A DNA stretch of 61,873 bases, taken from Aliivibrio sp. GTDB taxonomy: Bacteria; Pseudomonadota; Gammaproteobacteria; Enterobacterales; Vibrionaceae. The notes under the pieces are model-generated. The model was not told the origin of the DNA. It ran no database searches and worked only from the letters and a program-made list of their open reading frames with translations. The position numbers and the translations under genes are program-made. Positions 36,889 to 46,344 of the stretch are shown here, piece after piece. The stretch covers positions 1-61,873 of the forward strand of contig JAESQY010000083.1 in NCBI GenBank assembly GCA_016764915.1. Direction: 5' to 3'. Positions within the stretch are counted from its first letter, which is position 1; the number at the start of each line of letters is the position of its first letter.

Positions 36889-37080
36889 TTTAACACTCCA
36901 AATCAATCATAATTAAACAAGATTATCAGTTACATCGACGAGCTAATCTTGTCGTCAGGCATTATCGCGCTATTTGACACACAACAACAAGAGAATTTTC
37001 TGATGTGACGTGCATGCGCAGCGACCGCAGTAAAATAATTTGTTACTATTTAGTTAAATGTATGGATAGCATTATAAATC

Positions 37081-38925
37081 ATGGTCGATAGAAAGAATTC
37101 AGCTCTTATCAGTAGTAAGAAAATCCGCTTTATCTTTTGGTATGCGTTAATTGGCATCGTCTTAGCCACGGTAATCTCCTACTCTACCTTTCATCAAATG
37201 CAATCAACTCTAGAAGTTCGAATGTCGCGAGATGCAGCGCGATTAAGCGAAAAAATATCAGATGAGCTATCACGATATAGCCAGCTGCCAACAATACTTA
37301 GCCATGATCCAAGGCTAATCGATTCCTTGATCAATGACAGTGGCAGCAAAAACACGCAAATATTAAATCACCTCTTAGAGAAATGGGCGAAACAAAGCTC
37401 TGCGGATACCATTTATCTATTAAAAGTCACAGGATTGGCGGTAGCCTCTAGTAATTGGCAGGAACAGGACAGTTTCATCGGCTCAAATTACGCTTTTCGT
37501 CCCTATTTCAAACAAGCCATGAAAGGGGGACCAGGTCAGTATTTTGCTCTTGGTCATAGATCTGATGAACGAGGTTACTACTTCACTGCACCGATTCTAT
37601 ACAATAACAACATAATTGGGGTATTAACGGTAAAAGTGAATCTCGAAAATATTGATAGATTATGGTCGTATGAGAGTTTGGATTTCACTCTTATCGATGA
37701 CAAAAGTGTCGTTTTTTATAGCTCTAAACCCAACTGGTTATACAATACGTTAGTACCACTCACGCAAGGCGAAAAAGAGTCTATTTTACGTTCAAGACAA
37801 TATGGCCAAGCTCCTCTATTGGCACTATCAAACATCCAAAGCTTGCAACAGTTAAAAGAGACCGATCGCCTCTCAATCATCAAGACCCCTTTAACTCAAG
37901 AGCAGACCCTATTCATTACCAAACGACAGATTAAAGGCACTGGAATAAAAATAATCGCCATGTCAGATATCCGTCATACTTATCAAAGTGTCTCTCAGGT
38001 TGTACTCATATTTGTTCTCTTTTACACATTGTTAGTTTTAGTCGTTACCTCTTGGTATCAAACCATCATTGCCAGGCGAAGACTCACCACCGCCAATGAC
38101 GAACTAGAGCATAAAGTCATAAAACGTACGCTATCGCTACAACAAAGTAACCAAACATTACGAGAGACCATTCAACAATATGAAATCACGCAGAAAGAGT
38201 TGCAACAAACACAATCAGAACTGACTCAAGCAGCGAAGCTGGCCATGCTCGGTGAGTTATCTGCTGGTATTAACCACGAAATAAATCAACCTCTTTCCGC
38301 CATCAGAACCTATGCCGAAAACTGCCGGCGATTATTGCAAAAAAAGCAGTACGACATTGTCAGTAGCAACATTGATAAAATTGTTGAACTCAATATCATC
38401 ATTTCTGAAATCATTGCCAAATTTAAAGTTTTTGCCAGAAAGAGCCAACCCAATGCTTCTTGTAATACTGATATTAAAACAGCGATTACATCAGCATTAA
38501 CCATCATAGGTAACAAACTCATTAATCAAAGGATCACGCTTAAAATTGAGCCGCAACACCTTGATATCTCGGTACGCGCTGAACTTATTCAGTTTGAACA
38601 GGTTCTAGTCAATTTAATTCATAACTCAATCCAAGCATTGGAAGGCGTTGATGCACCTCTGATTGTATTCTCTGTCACGTTAAATAATCAGCATGCGGTT
38701 ATTCGCCTTACCGACAATGGCGGTGGAATGAGTAATCAACAGATCGAGAACTTATTTACCCCGTTCTTCACGACAAAAAAAGAGGGCTTGGGCCTTGGTA
38801 TGACCATATCAAAAAGGATCATTGAGTCATTTTCAGGCCAACTCACCGCCGAGCACAATCATCCCCAAGGGGCAAAATTCACGATCTCGTTGCCGCTATT
38901 TAATCAATCCAAGGAAGATATGTGA
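37081..38925 (+). CDS. DctB-like sensor histidine kinase
   Basis: This 614-residue kinase has two membrane helices (about 17-38 and 305-325) flanking a periplasmic sensor of the double-Cache type, with the DctB-like GSNYAFRPYFKQAMKGGPGQYFALG near residue 140. A coiled coil follows, then the H-box LGELSAGINHEINQPLSAIR (phospho-histidine), N-box VLVNLIHNSIQAL and G-boxes LTDNGGGM and GLGLGMTISKRI. All catalytic motifs are intact. DctB proteins sense C4-dicarboxylates, and the resemblance suggests a similar organic acid ligand, but no dicarboxylate transporter gene is nearby. It overlaps its regulator gene by 4 bp. Confidence 0.88.
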   Translation: MVDRKNSALISSKKIRFIFWYALIGIVLATVISYSTFHQMQSTLEVRMSRDAARLSEKISDELSRYSQLPTILSHDPRLIDSLINDSGSKNTQILNHLLEKWAKQSSADTIYLLKVTGLAVASSNWQEQDSFIGSNYAFRPYFKQAMKGGPGQYFALGHRSDERGYYFTAPILYNNNIIGVLTVKVNLENIDRLWSYESLDFTLIDDKSVVFYSSKPNWLYNTLVPLTQGEKESILRSRQYGQAPLLALSNIQSLQQLKETDRLSIIKTPLTQEQTLFITKRQIKGTGIKIIAMSDIRHTYQSVSQVVLIFVLFYTLLVLVVTSWYQTIIARRRLTTANDELEHKVIKRTLSLQQSNQTLRETIQQYEITQKELQQTQSELTQAAKLAMLGELSAGINHEINQPLSAIRTYAENCRRLLQKKQYDIVSSNIDKIVELNIIISEIIAKFKVFARKSQPNASCNTDIKTAITSALTIIGNKLINQRITLKIEPQHLDISVRAELIQFEQVLVNLIHNSIQALEGVDAPLIVFSVTLNNQHAVIRLTDNGGGMSNQQIENLFTPFFTTKKEGLGLGMTISKRIIESFSGQLTAEHNHPQGAKFTISLPLFNQSKEDM

Positions 38926-40238
38926 ACAGAGAAATAATTTTCATCGATGATGAGTTGCACGTTCGTGAATCAATCACGCAAACATTAACCCTGGAGGGCT
39001 TTACTGTTCACAGCTTCAGTAACGCAAAAAAGGCATTAAGCACCATCACACCGCTGTTTCAAGGCGTTATAATATCCGATATTAATATGCCACTCATGGA
39101 TGGTATTACCTTTTTAAAACAAGCCTTACACATCGACTCCGACCTACAAGTCATCATGCTCACTGGTCACGGCGATATCTCGATGGCCGTGGAGGCAATG
39201 AGCATCGGAGCCTACAACTTTATTGAAAAACCATTCTCAACCGACCGATTTATTGACATCATTAATAAAGCATACGACCGACGAAATTTAATACTTGAAA
39301 ACAAAGAGTTAAAAAATGAATTGGCCGCACAAAGTGCCCCTGGCCCTCGAATCCTAGGTAACAGCGAAGAAATTAAGCAAGTTCGACGTATATTGCATCA
39401 CATCAAGGACAAAAATAGTAGCATACTTATCTCCGGTGACAGTGGCACAGGAAAAAAACTGCTCGCCAGATACATACATGACCACAGCCCAAATAACACG
39501 CTGGTTTTTAGCGCACTGAATTGTCACCACCTATCTTCGATATCAGAAGACGACAATCTATTTGCACTTAACCAACAACATCAGCTAACACACCTTCGGT
39601 TAGAAAAATTTCATCAACAAAAAGGCACTCTGTACCTGCAAGATATCGACAAAATGGCAGAACAAAGCCAAGCAAGCCTGCTGAAATACCTACAGTTAAC
39701 ACAGAACTCCGCCCAACCAGACATTCGAATTATTGCGTCATCAACCGTCGATTTAATCCAAGCCAGCAAGAATAATAAATTTAACTCTGAACTGCTTTAC
39801 GCATTAAACGGTATTTCAATCTCACTGCCTCCATTACGCAAGAGAAAATGCGATATTCCTTTATTATTTCAAAACTTTACTCGTACTGCATCGAGCCGAT
39901 ATGGTATCGAAAACCCCGCTATTTCTTCTGATTTTTTTCAAAAATTAACCGCACATCACTGGCCAGGTAATGTGCGTGAGCTACGAAATTTTGCAGAAAA
40001 GAGTATTTTAATGGGTACGAATGTTGCCTTATCAACCTTGAGTTCTGCTGCTTTGGAGTCGAACAATCTGGGGTTAAATGAGCGAATTGAACAATTTGAG
40101 TTCACGATTTTATCAGATGCGCTGCAACGTCATAATGGGCGATTAAAGGAGGTTCAAGATGAGTTACAATTGGCCAGAAAAACGTTATATGACAAAATGA
40201 AAAAGCATCATTTAGATAAAGATAATTTTAAAAGCTAG
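38922..40238 (+). CDS. DctD-like response regulator lacking GAFTGA
   Basis: The 438-residue protein has a receiver domain (acidic FIDDE pocket, phospho-acceptor in GVIISDINMPLMDG, Lys in FIEKPFS), a AAA+ domain and a C-terminal Fis-type helix-turn-helix (LKEVQDELQLARKTLYDKM). It reads like DctD, but the AAA+ domain is degenerate. Walker A SGDSGTGKK is near normal, yet the segment between it and Walker B is short and has no GAFTGA sigma54-contact loop. Walker B is TLYLQDIDKM in place of T-L-F-L-D-E-I-G. It therefore probably cannot open sigma54 promoters and may act as a simple DNA-binding regulator. It starts with GTG overlapping the kinase stop, with AAGGA upstream. The Lap-type operon begins 157 bp after it. 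Confidence 0.87.
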   Translation: MNREIIFIDDELHVRESITQTLTLEGFTVHSFSNAKKALSTITPLFQGVIISDINMPLMDGITFLKQALHIDSDLQVIMLTGHGDISMAVEAMSIGAYNFIEKPFSTDRFIDIINKAYDRRNLILENKELKNELAAQSAPGPRILGNSEEIKQVRRILHHIKDKNSSILISGDSGTGKKLLARYIHDHSPNNTLVFSALNCHHLSSISEDDNLFALNQQHQLTHLRLEKFHQQKGTLYLQDIDKMAEQSQASLLKYLQLTQNSAQPDIRIIASSTVDLIQASKNNKFNSELLYALNGISISLPPLRKRKCDIPLLFQNFTRTASSRYGIENPAISSDFFQKLTAHHWPGNVRELRNFAEKSILMGTNVALSTLSSAALESNNLGLNERIEQFEFTILSDALQRHNGRLKEVQDELQLARKTLYDKMKKHHLDKDNFKS

Positions 40239-40394
40239 AATTATTATTTTTAGCTATACTTATCCAATATTACATATAGATAAATCATCACCTTAACATT
40301 GTATTAAAAACATATTACTATGCAAAACACAGTTAATAACTCGTACTTCTTTATTCTTTAAAATCATTTCATACCACTATGTTGTAAAGGCAGA
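40239..40394. promoter_or_regulatory. AT-rich gap before the Lap-type operon
   Basis: This 156-bp, very AT-rich region precedes the adaptor gene and probably carries the operon promoter. No terminator for the upstream two-component pair was seen, so read-through is possible. Confidence 0.35.
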
Positions 40395-41786
40395 ATGAAA
40401 AAAAACAACGTCCAAAAATTAACAAAAACAGAGATCCAATTTGTGGATGACAAAACATCCGCTCTTCTTTTAAAGGCGCCAACTAGTGCCCGAATTTTGC
40501 TATGGATCGTGATTCTATTTTTTGTTACTGCGGTCGCTTGGGCTTCATGGGCTCAAATTGATAAAGTGACGGTTGGTTCTGGTAAAGTCATTCCCTCATC
40601 TCAGCTGCAAATTGTACAGAACCTAGAAGGGGGGCTAGTCAAAAAAGTCTTAGTTTTTGAAGGCCAGAAGGTAACAAAAGGCCAGCAGCTATTACTCATA
40701 GATGATACTCGTTTTCGCTCTGATTTTCGTGAGAAAGCACAAGATGCAGCGAATCTAACCGCAGAATCAGTTCGAATCTCAGCGGAACTTGCCAGCATCA
40801 TCACCAAAAATGATACAAAAACGCCTTGGCAACAGAGCATTACCATTAAAAATAGTGATTTTGATTTTAGTGACGATTTTATAAAAAAACATCACGAATT
40901 AGTAAAAAGACAGATTGCTGAATACAATGAAACATTGAACAACTTAAGAAACCAAATTTCTGTATTCGATCATCAAATTATCCAAAAAGAACAAGAGTTA
41001 ATAGAACTAAAAGCCCGAGTTACCAACCTTCTCCGCAGTTATGAGTTTGCAAAAAAAGAATTACAGATTACACAACCTTTAGCTGATGAAGGAATAGTTC
41101 CAGAAATTGAACTATTAAAACTTCAACGGGAAGTGAACAATACGCAACGAGAACTCACATCAACCCAACTAACAGTGCCCGCAGTTAAATCGGCCATTCG
41201 TGAAGTGGTATTCAAGCGATTAGAAATTGTGCTTACGTTCCGCTCTAAGCAACAGGAGAAGCTTAACAAAATAAAGGATAAACTCGCGTCATTAACTGAG
41301 TCACAAGTCGGCCTTGAGGATCGTGTTAATCGCACAGTGGTTGTGTCTCCGGTAACAGGGACTATACAAAAAATCCATACCAATACCATTGGAGGTGTTA
41401 TCCAACCCGGAATGGATTTAGTCGAGATTGTTCCTAGCGAAGATACTTTGCTAATTGAAGCTAAAATCGCCCCACAAGATATCGCTTTTTTAAGACCTAA
41501 TTTACCAACCATCGTTAAGTTTAGTGCCTATGAGTTTACTCGCTACGGTGGTTTAGATGGAGTTTTAGAGCACATAAGCGCTGATACGATTCAAGACGAA
41601 GAGGGTAACAGCTTTTACCAGATTAGAGTAAGAACAAAAGAGAAGAGTATTCGTTTAGGTAGTGAACAACTTCCGATCATCCCAGGTATGACTGCAACCG
41701 TTGATATCGTAACTGGTAAAAGAACCATTTTAGACTACATTCTCAAACCCATTATCCAGGCACAACAATCTGCCTTAAGAGAATAA
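40395..41786 (+). CDS. lapC: Type I secretion periplasmic adaptor (LapC/HlyD-type)
   Basis: This 463-residue adaptor joins the inner-membrane ABC exporter to the outer-membrane channel of a type I secretion system. It has a cytoplasmic N-tail, one membrane helix (residues 32-52, ILLWIVILFFVTAVAWASWA), the lipoyl half VIPSSQLQIVQNLEGGLVKKVLV (a hallmark of HlyD/LapC), long coiled-coil arms (110-300), the second lipoyl half TVVVSPVTGTIQKIHTNTIG, and a C-terminal domain ending with the family motif IIPGMTATVDIVTGKRTILDYI. It is the first gene of a six-gene + strand operon with small gaps. The symbol follows the Lap naming because lapD- and lapG-like genes are in the same operon. Confidence 0.92.
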   Translation: MKKNNVQKLTKTEIQFVDDKTSALLLKAPTSARILLWIVILFFVTAVAWASWAQIDKVTVGSGKVIPSSQLQIVQNLEGGLVKKVLVFEGQKVTKGQQLLLIDDTRFRSDFREKAQDAANLTAESVRISAELASIITKNDTKTPWQQSITIKNSDFDFSDDFIKKHHELVKRQIAEYNETLNNLRNQISVFDHQIIQKEQELIELKARVTNLLRSYEFAKKELQITQPLADEGIVPEIELLKLQREVNNTQRELTSTQLTVPAVKSAIREVVFKRLEIVLTFRSKQQEKLNKIKDKLASLTESQVGLEDRVNRTVVVSPVTGTIQKIHTNTIGGVIQPGMDLVEIVPSEDTLLIEAKIAPQDIAFLRPNLPTIVKFSAYEFTRYGGLDGVLEHISADTIQDEEGNSFYQIRVRTKEKSIRLGSEQLPIIPGMTATVDIVTGKRTILDYILKPIIQAQQSALRE

Positions 41787-41797
41787 GAGGAGCATTT

Positions 41798-43129
41798 ATG
41801 AACTGGAAAGTTCAATTTTTTGTCGCTGCAAACTTATTGACAATAAACTCACAAGTCATGTCGCAATCTTTAGAGCAATCTGTCGCGACCACATTATCGA
41901 CGAACCCAGATATTCGTAGCGCTTTCAATGAATTCAAGAGCCGTGTAGAAGCCTCCAATAGTGCAAGCGGTGCGTACCTGCCAAGTTTGGATGTTAATGC
42001 TGGCGTAGGTTATGAAGATATTGACCCTGCAAATAATGAACCCACTGAACTAACTAGAAAAGACGTTGCATTAACCTTTACCCAGCTTATTTGGGATGGA
42101 GCATCGACTTGGAATGATATTGATAGAACAACAGCTGAAGCTGAATCAATGCGTTATCAACTTCTGTCTGATGCTCAAAATATGGCTTTAGAAGTCATTG
42201 AAGTGTATATCAGTGCCATTAGGGCAGAAGATATTCTGGTGCTTTCAGAAAAAAACTTAACCATTCATAATCGTATTTTCTCCGATATACAAAAAAGAGC
42301 AAACTCAGGTATTGGCTCGACAGCCGATTTAGTACAAGTGAAGGCCCGACTTGCTCGTGCCAATACCAACCTATTAGCGGCGCAAAACAATCTTTACGAT
42401 GTACATACCCAGTTTACTCGTGTAGTGGGACGACCGCCGAGTGAGTTGGTCCGACCTTTTGCCGACAGCTCTATGCTTCCGGAATCATTAGAAGATGCTG
42501 TCGATATGGCCTATCAGCAACACCCTATCGTCAAGGTGGCGAGTTCTGACATTGATGCTGCCAACTACCAATACAAACAAACAAAAGGAAACTACTACCC
42601 CTCTTTTAGCTTTGAGGCGAGTCAAACATGGAAGGACGATGCTGATGGTATCGAGGGAAGCAGTGATGAATTTTCAGCAATGATTCGCATGCGTTATAAC
42701 CTCTTCAATGGTGGCTCAGATAGCGCAAACAGCGAACGAGCAGCTTATCAATTGAATAAATCAAAAGACCTCCGAGATCGAGCCTACCGTATGCTCGAAG
42801 AGGGCACACGTTTATCATGGAGTGCTTTAACACTCAATAATCAACAACGTACGTTCTTACAAGAGCACGTAGATGCGGCGAGTGAGACCGTCACTGCCTA
42901 TGAAAAACAGTTCAAAATCGGTAAACGTACTCTGCTTGATCTTCTGAATACTGAAAATGAACTATTTGAAGCTCGCAAAGCCTTTGTAGAGGGGAACTAC
43001 TCTTTAGAACTGGCTAAATATCGAGTTCTCAATGCCACAGGTGCTCTTCTGACCTCACTTCGAGTAGAGACCCCTCAAGAGTGGAACCAATCGCTTAACG
43101 GCTCAGGCAACAGTGAAGAGGTAAATTGA
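41798..43129 (+). CDS. lapE: TolC-family outer-membrane channel (LapE-type)
   Basis: The 443-residue protein has a signal peptide (to about SQS, residue 24) and the duplicated outer membrane efflux protein repeat: LEQSVATTLSTNPDIRSAFN in the first half and LEDAVDMAYQQHPIVKVASS in the second. A barrel segment ANSGIGSTADLVQVKARLA and the typical FKIGKRTLLDLLNTENELF near the end identify the AggA/LapE subgroup used in type I adhesin secretion. It follows the adaptor gene by 11 bp with an AGAGGAG ribosome site. It should provide the outer-membrane exit. Confidence 0.93.
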   Translation: MNWKVQFFVAANLLTINSQVMSQSLEQSVATTLSTNPDIRSAFNEFKSRVEASNSASGAYLPSLDVNAGVGYEDIDPANNEPTELTRKDVALTFTQLIWDGASTWNDIDRTTAEAESMRYQLLSDAQNMALEVIEVYISAIRAEDILVLSEKNLTIHNRIFSDIQKRANSGIGSTADLVQVKARLARANTNLLAAQNNLYDVHTQFTRVVGRPPSELVRPFADSSMLPESLEDAVDMAYQQHPIVKVASSDIDAANYQYKQTKGNYYPSFSFEASQTWKDDADGIEGSSDEFSAMIRMRYNLFNGGSDSANSERAAYQLNKSKDLRDRAYRMLEEGTRLSWSALTLNNQQRTFLQEHVDAASETVTAYEKQFKIGKRTLLDLLNTENELFEARKAFVEGNYSLELAKYRVLNATGALLTSLRVETPQEWNQSLNGSGNSEEVN

Positions 43130-43131
43130 TC

Positions 43132-43734
43132 ATGAAAATATTGTTCGCGGTTATTAGCATGTTAATCATAACAGGCTGCTCCTCTTCAAGTGATACCAGT
43201 GACAATGCTTCGCAGCCGATGATACAAAGTGCAGATCTCACCGACTCTGATCATGATGGCGTCATCAACGCTCGTGATACTTGCGCAGAAACCCCAAAAG
43301 GTGCTGCAATTGATAATGATGGCTGTCCAACCATTATTAACAGGTCTGAATCGAAAAATGTGCATATCTTATTCCAAAATGACTCAGCAGAAATCGCACC
43401 TACTTTTCATTCCGAAGTTAGAAAAATGGCCGAGTTTATGAAGAGCTACCCTGACACAACACTGGTTCTTCAAGGATTTGCCAGTAAATCAGGCAAGTCC
43501 AAACACAACTTAAAGCTGTCACAACAACGGGCTGAAACAGCAAGGGAAGCATTAATATTTCAAGGTGTTGAGCCTCACAGAATCACAATTGTTGGCTATG
43601 GTGAAAACTTTTTAGAACAAGAAGGTGACTCAAAGGTAGCGGAAGCGATTAATCGGCGGGTATTAGGCACCGTCGTCGGTTATAAAGGCTCTATTCAAGA
43701 TGAATGGACCATTTTTTCGACCCGCGAAGAGTAG
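43132..43734 (+). CDS. OmpA-like lipoprotein with TSP3-type calcium repeat
   Basis: This protein of about 200 residues begins MKILFAVISMLIITGCSSSS, a lipoprotein signal with lipobox I-T-G-C. After a short linker comes a thrombospondin-type-3-like calcium motif (DSDHDGVINARDTC...DNDGCP) and a C-terminal OmpA peptidoglycan-binding domain (residues 75-195, with LVLQGFASKSGKSKHNLKLSQQRA and an R-I-T-I-V-G-Y-G-E-N strand). An upstream TTG at 43126 is in frame, but the ATG at 43132 with AGAGG is the natural start. It sits between the outer-membrane channel and the LapG-like protease genes, so it may anchor the secretion channel to the wall. That role is an inference. Confidence 0.86.
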   Translation: MKILFAVISMLIITGCSSSSDTSDNASQPMIQSADLTDSDHDGVINARDTCAETPKGAAIDNDGCPTIINRSESKNVHILFQNDSAEIAPTFHSEVRKMAEFMKSYPDTTLVLQGFASKSGKSKHNLKLSQQRAETAREALIFQGVEPHRITIVGYGENFLEQEGDSKVAEAINRRVLGTVVGYKGSIQDEWTIFSTREE

Positions 43735-43741
43735 AGTCTAG

Positions 43742-44410
43742 TTGATAAGTATTAAGTATTGGCTCTGCATTTTTCTTCTTTTGTCTGCCAGTTCTATCGC
43801 GCTGACCGACTCTGAACGAGAGTGGATTGATAGCGTCGCCTCTTTTTATGGTGAAAGAGCGGGCAAACGAGTCTCGGCATGGCGTGACATTATCAGCGAC
43901 TCCAAATCACTGCCCGAAGCTAAGAAACTAGAGAATATTAATAATTTCTTCAATCAGCTCTATTTTGTCAACGATATCTCGTTATGGGGTAAAGAAGATT
44001 ACTGGGCGACACCTTTGGAGTTTTTAGGCAGTAATGCCGGAGATTGCGAAGATTTTAGCATTGCGAAATATTTCTCATTGATCGAACTGGGCATTGATGA
44101 CAAAAAATTACGATTGGTTTACGTTAAGGCTTTGGAGTTAAATCAGTTCCATATGGTGGTTGCCTACTATGAAACCCCCTCCTCAGAGCCAGTGTTACTC
44201 GACAACATTAAAGGCGAAATATTAATCGCCTCAAAACGTACAGATTTAAAACCAATTTACAGTTTTAACGGTAGCCAATTGTGGCTGATGAAAGAACGTG
44301 GAAAAGGTACGCTAGCAGGGAAATCAGCAAGGCTTGGGTTGTGGAACGATCTTCGTAGCCGAATTCAGATGGAAGCGTTCAATAAACCAATCAAAAATTA
44401 TGATGAGTAA
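43742..44410 (+). CDS. lapG: LapG-like periplasmic cysteine protease
   Basis: LapG-type proteases cut a large surface adhesin at its N-terminus and release it when c-di-GMP is low. This 222-residue protein has a signal peptide (about 1-22) and the bacterial transglutaminase-like catalytic triad: Cys in NAGDCEDFSIAKYF near residue 101, His in NQFHMVVAYYE and Asp in VLLDNIKGE. The neighbouring acidic residues match the calcium site of the family. The best start is TTG at 43742, since no in-frame ATG precedes the signal peptide; initiation may be weak. It lies directly before the lapD-like gene (6-bp gap), its usual regulator. Confidence 0.9.
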   Translation: MISIKYWLCIFLLLSASSIALTDSEREWIDSVASFYGERAGKRVSAWRDIISDSKSLPEAKKLENINNFFNQLYFVNDISLWGKEDYWATPLEFLGSNAGDCEDFSIAKYFSLIELGIDDKKLRLVYVKALELNQFHMVVAYYETPSSEPVLLDNIKGEILIASKRTDLKPIYSFNGSQLWLMKERGKGTLAGKSARLGLWNDLRSRIQMEAFNKPIKNYDE

Positions 44411-44416
44411 ACGTGT

Positions 44417-46336
44417 ATGACCTTATATAAACAGCTTATAACATGGATTTTAGCCGCTTTCATACTCCTGATCATTGCGGTCATTGCTATTCAATTTACC
44501 TTCACACGACAGTATCTCGAAGATCAACAACGCTCAGAAATTAATAATACCGTCAACGCCATGGGTTTGGCCCTCTCCCCCTACTTACAAGACAATGATA
44601 AAGTCGCAGTTGAGTCTGTCATTAATGCTTTATTTGATGGTGGATACTATCAAATGGTTCAGGTAAAAATGTTAAGCACTGGTGAATCGGTCATTCGCCA
44701 ATACCCAACTAAAATCACAACTGTCCCCTCTTGGTTTACCAATCTTCATCTGTTTAAAACATTTACCGAGTCACGAATTTTAACCAGCGGTTGGCAACAA
44801 ACAGCAGAAATCGTGGTCATTGCTCATCCCGGTTATGCCTATCAACAACTTTGGCAAGCTATATCCAACCTCTTCTGGGGGTTTATTACCGTTTTTATCT
44901 TCACTGCGCTGATGATTTCTGCGCTATTGAGTTATACCCTAAAACCACTACAAGCGATTAAGAAAAAAGCGGAAGAGGTCGCACAAAATAAATTCAGCAC
45001 TCTGTTAAAAACGCCTACTACCCGCGATCTTATCCCACTTGTCAACGCAATGAATAAAATGTCGGCTCAAGTTGAAAAACACTTTGAACAACAAGCTCAA
45101 GAGGCAAATAGGCTAAGAAAGCAGGCTTATCAAGACCCTATTTCAGGGCTGGCTAACCGTGATTTTTTTATTGGACAGATCAAAAATTGGTTAGCGGAGT
45201 CTTCTACCGGAGGTATCGCCTTTTTCAAAGTAAATCAGATACAGTCTTTTTATGAGAATTCAGGGTATCAAGTCGGTGATCAAGCGGTATGCCAGCTTGC
45301 TAATAACTTCAAAGCGAAATTTGCAGAAAGTAACTTTACCATCGCTCGTATATCACAATGTGAATTTGCTTTATTAGCGCCTGAAGTAACAAAAGATGAA
45401 CTGCTTTCTCTGGGTGAGCACGCGCTAAACAGTATTATTGACCTACAACCAGATCCCACAGCCATGTCTCCAATTGATGCTCAAATTGGCCTTGTTCATA
45501 ACCATGGTGAGATTGATATCAGCACGCTGTTAACCTTAGCTGATAACGCGTTAGTTCAAGCCTCACTCAGCCCTAACAAGCCGATTGCTCTGTTATCTGA
45601 GAGTAACCGTGATGAAGTATTAGGTAAGCAGCAGTGGGTACAGTTAGTCATAGACTCTATTCGCGATGACAACCTTGTCTATAGGTTTCAAACGGTTTCA
45701 GATTCACAAGGTAATACAATTCACTGCGAAGTGTTTACCTCGATTGAGATAGACAATCACCGTTATTCGGCAAATCAATTCTTATCTGCCATTGAACACG
45801 CAGATGAAGGAGAAACATTTGATAAACACGTTATTGATACAATAATCAATAAATTGAACAACAACCAAGAATTACCGCCTATCGCTGTTAATTTAACCCA
45901 CAGCAGTGTTATTAAACCTACTTTTTTACGCTGGTTAAATAGCCGATTAGATGCGAATAAACAGCTTCAACAACGAATTCAATTTGAAATTCCTGAAACT
46001 ATCTTTGTTCACCACCCTGACAGCACTGCACTACTCTGCGACTCACTTCACCAACGCGGCGTTGCTTTTGGTGTAGACAACTACGGTCGATACTTCTCCT
46101 CACCTGAGTATTTAAGTGAATTTAGACCTCACTACGTAAAAATTGATTTTATCTATACCAACGAATTGGATAGTGAACATAACCGAAATGTTCTAGCCTC
46201 AATTTCTCGTGCAGCTCACAATCTTGATATCACAACCATTGCTACCCGTGTTGAAACCCAACAGCAGTTGACCAAACTGTCTGAGCATTTCGTAAATGGT
46301 TTCCAAGGTTTTATTTTTGAGCAAAAAGGGTCGTAG
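44417..46336 (+). CDS. lapD: LapD-like c-di-GMP receptor (degenerate GGDEF-EAL)
   Basis: LapD binds c-di-GMP in the cytoplasm and then holds LapG through its periplasmic domain. This 639-residue protein has a first membrane helix (8-28), a LapD/MoxY-type periplasmic domain (30-150), a second helix (152-175), a HAMP segment, then GGDEF and EAL domains that are both catalytically dead. The GGDEF position reads SQCEF, the EAL signature reads EVF, and the D-D-F-G-T-G loop reads VDNYGRY. Loss of these residues with overall fold kept is exactly the pattern of a receptor. It is immediately downstream of the lapG-like gene and 8 bp before the ABC exporter. Confidence 0.92.
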   Translation: MTLYKQLITWILAAFILLIIAVIAIQFTFTRQYLEDQQRSEINNTVNAMGLALSPYLQDNDKVAVESVINALFDGGYYQMVQVKMLSTGESVIRQYPTKITTVPSWFTNLHLFKTFTESRILTSGWQQTAEIVVIAHPGYAYQQLWQAISNLFWGFITVFIFTALMISALLSYTLKPLQAIKKKAEEVAQNKFSTLLKTPTTRDLIPLVNAMNKMSAQVEKHFEQQAQEANRLRKQAYQDPISGLANRDFFIGQIKNWLAESSTGGIAFFKVNQIQSFYENSGYQVGDQAVCQLANNFKAKFAESNFTIARISQCEFALLAPEVTKDELLSLGEHALNSIIDLQPDPTAMSPIDAQIGLVHNHGEIDISTLLTLADNALVQASLSPNKPIALLSESNRDEVLGKQQWVQLVIDSIRDDNLVYRFQTVSDSQGNTIHCEVFTSIEIDNHRYSANQFLSAIEHADEGETFDKHVIDTIINKLNNNQELPPIAVNLTHSSVIKPTFLRWLNSRLDANKQLQQRIQFEIPETIFVHHPDSTALLCDSLHQRGVAFGVDNYGRYFSSPEYLSEFRPHYVKIDFIYTNELDSEHNRNVLASISRAAHNLDITTIATRVETQQQLTKLSEHFVNGFQGFIFEQKGS

Positions 46337-46344
46337 GATAGTTA

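Noticed and set aside
44417-46336. Active diguanylate cyclase/phosphodiesterase
   Set aside because: Both active sites are degenerate (SQCEF, EVF, VDNYGRY); a receptor role fits.
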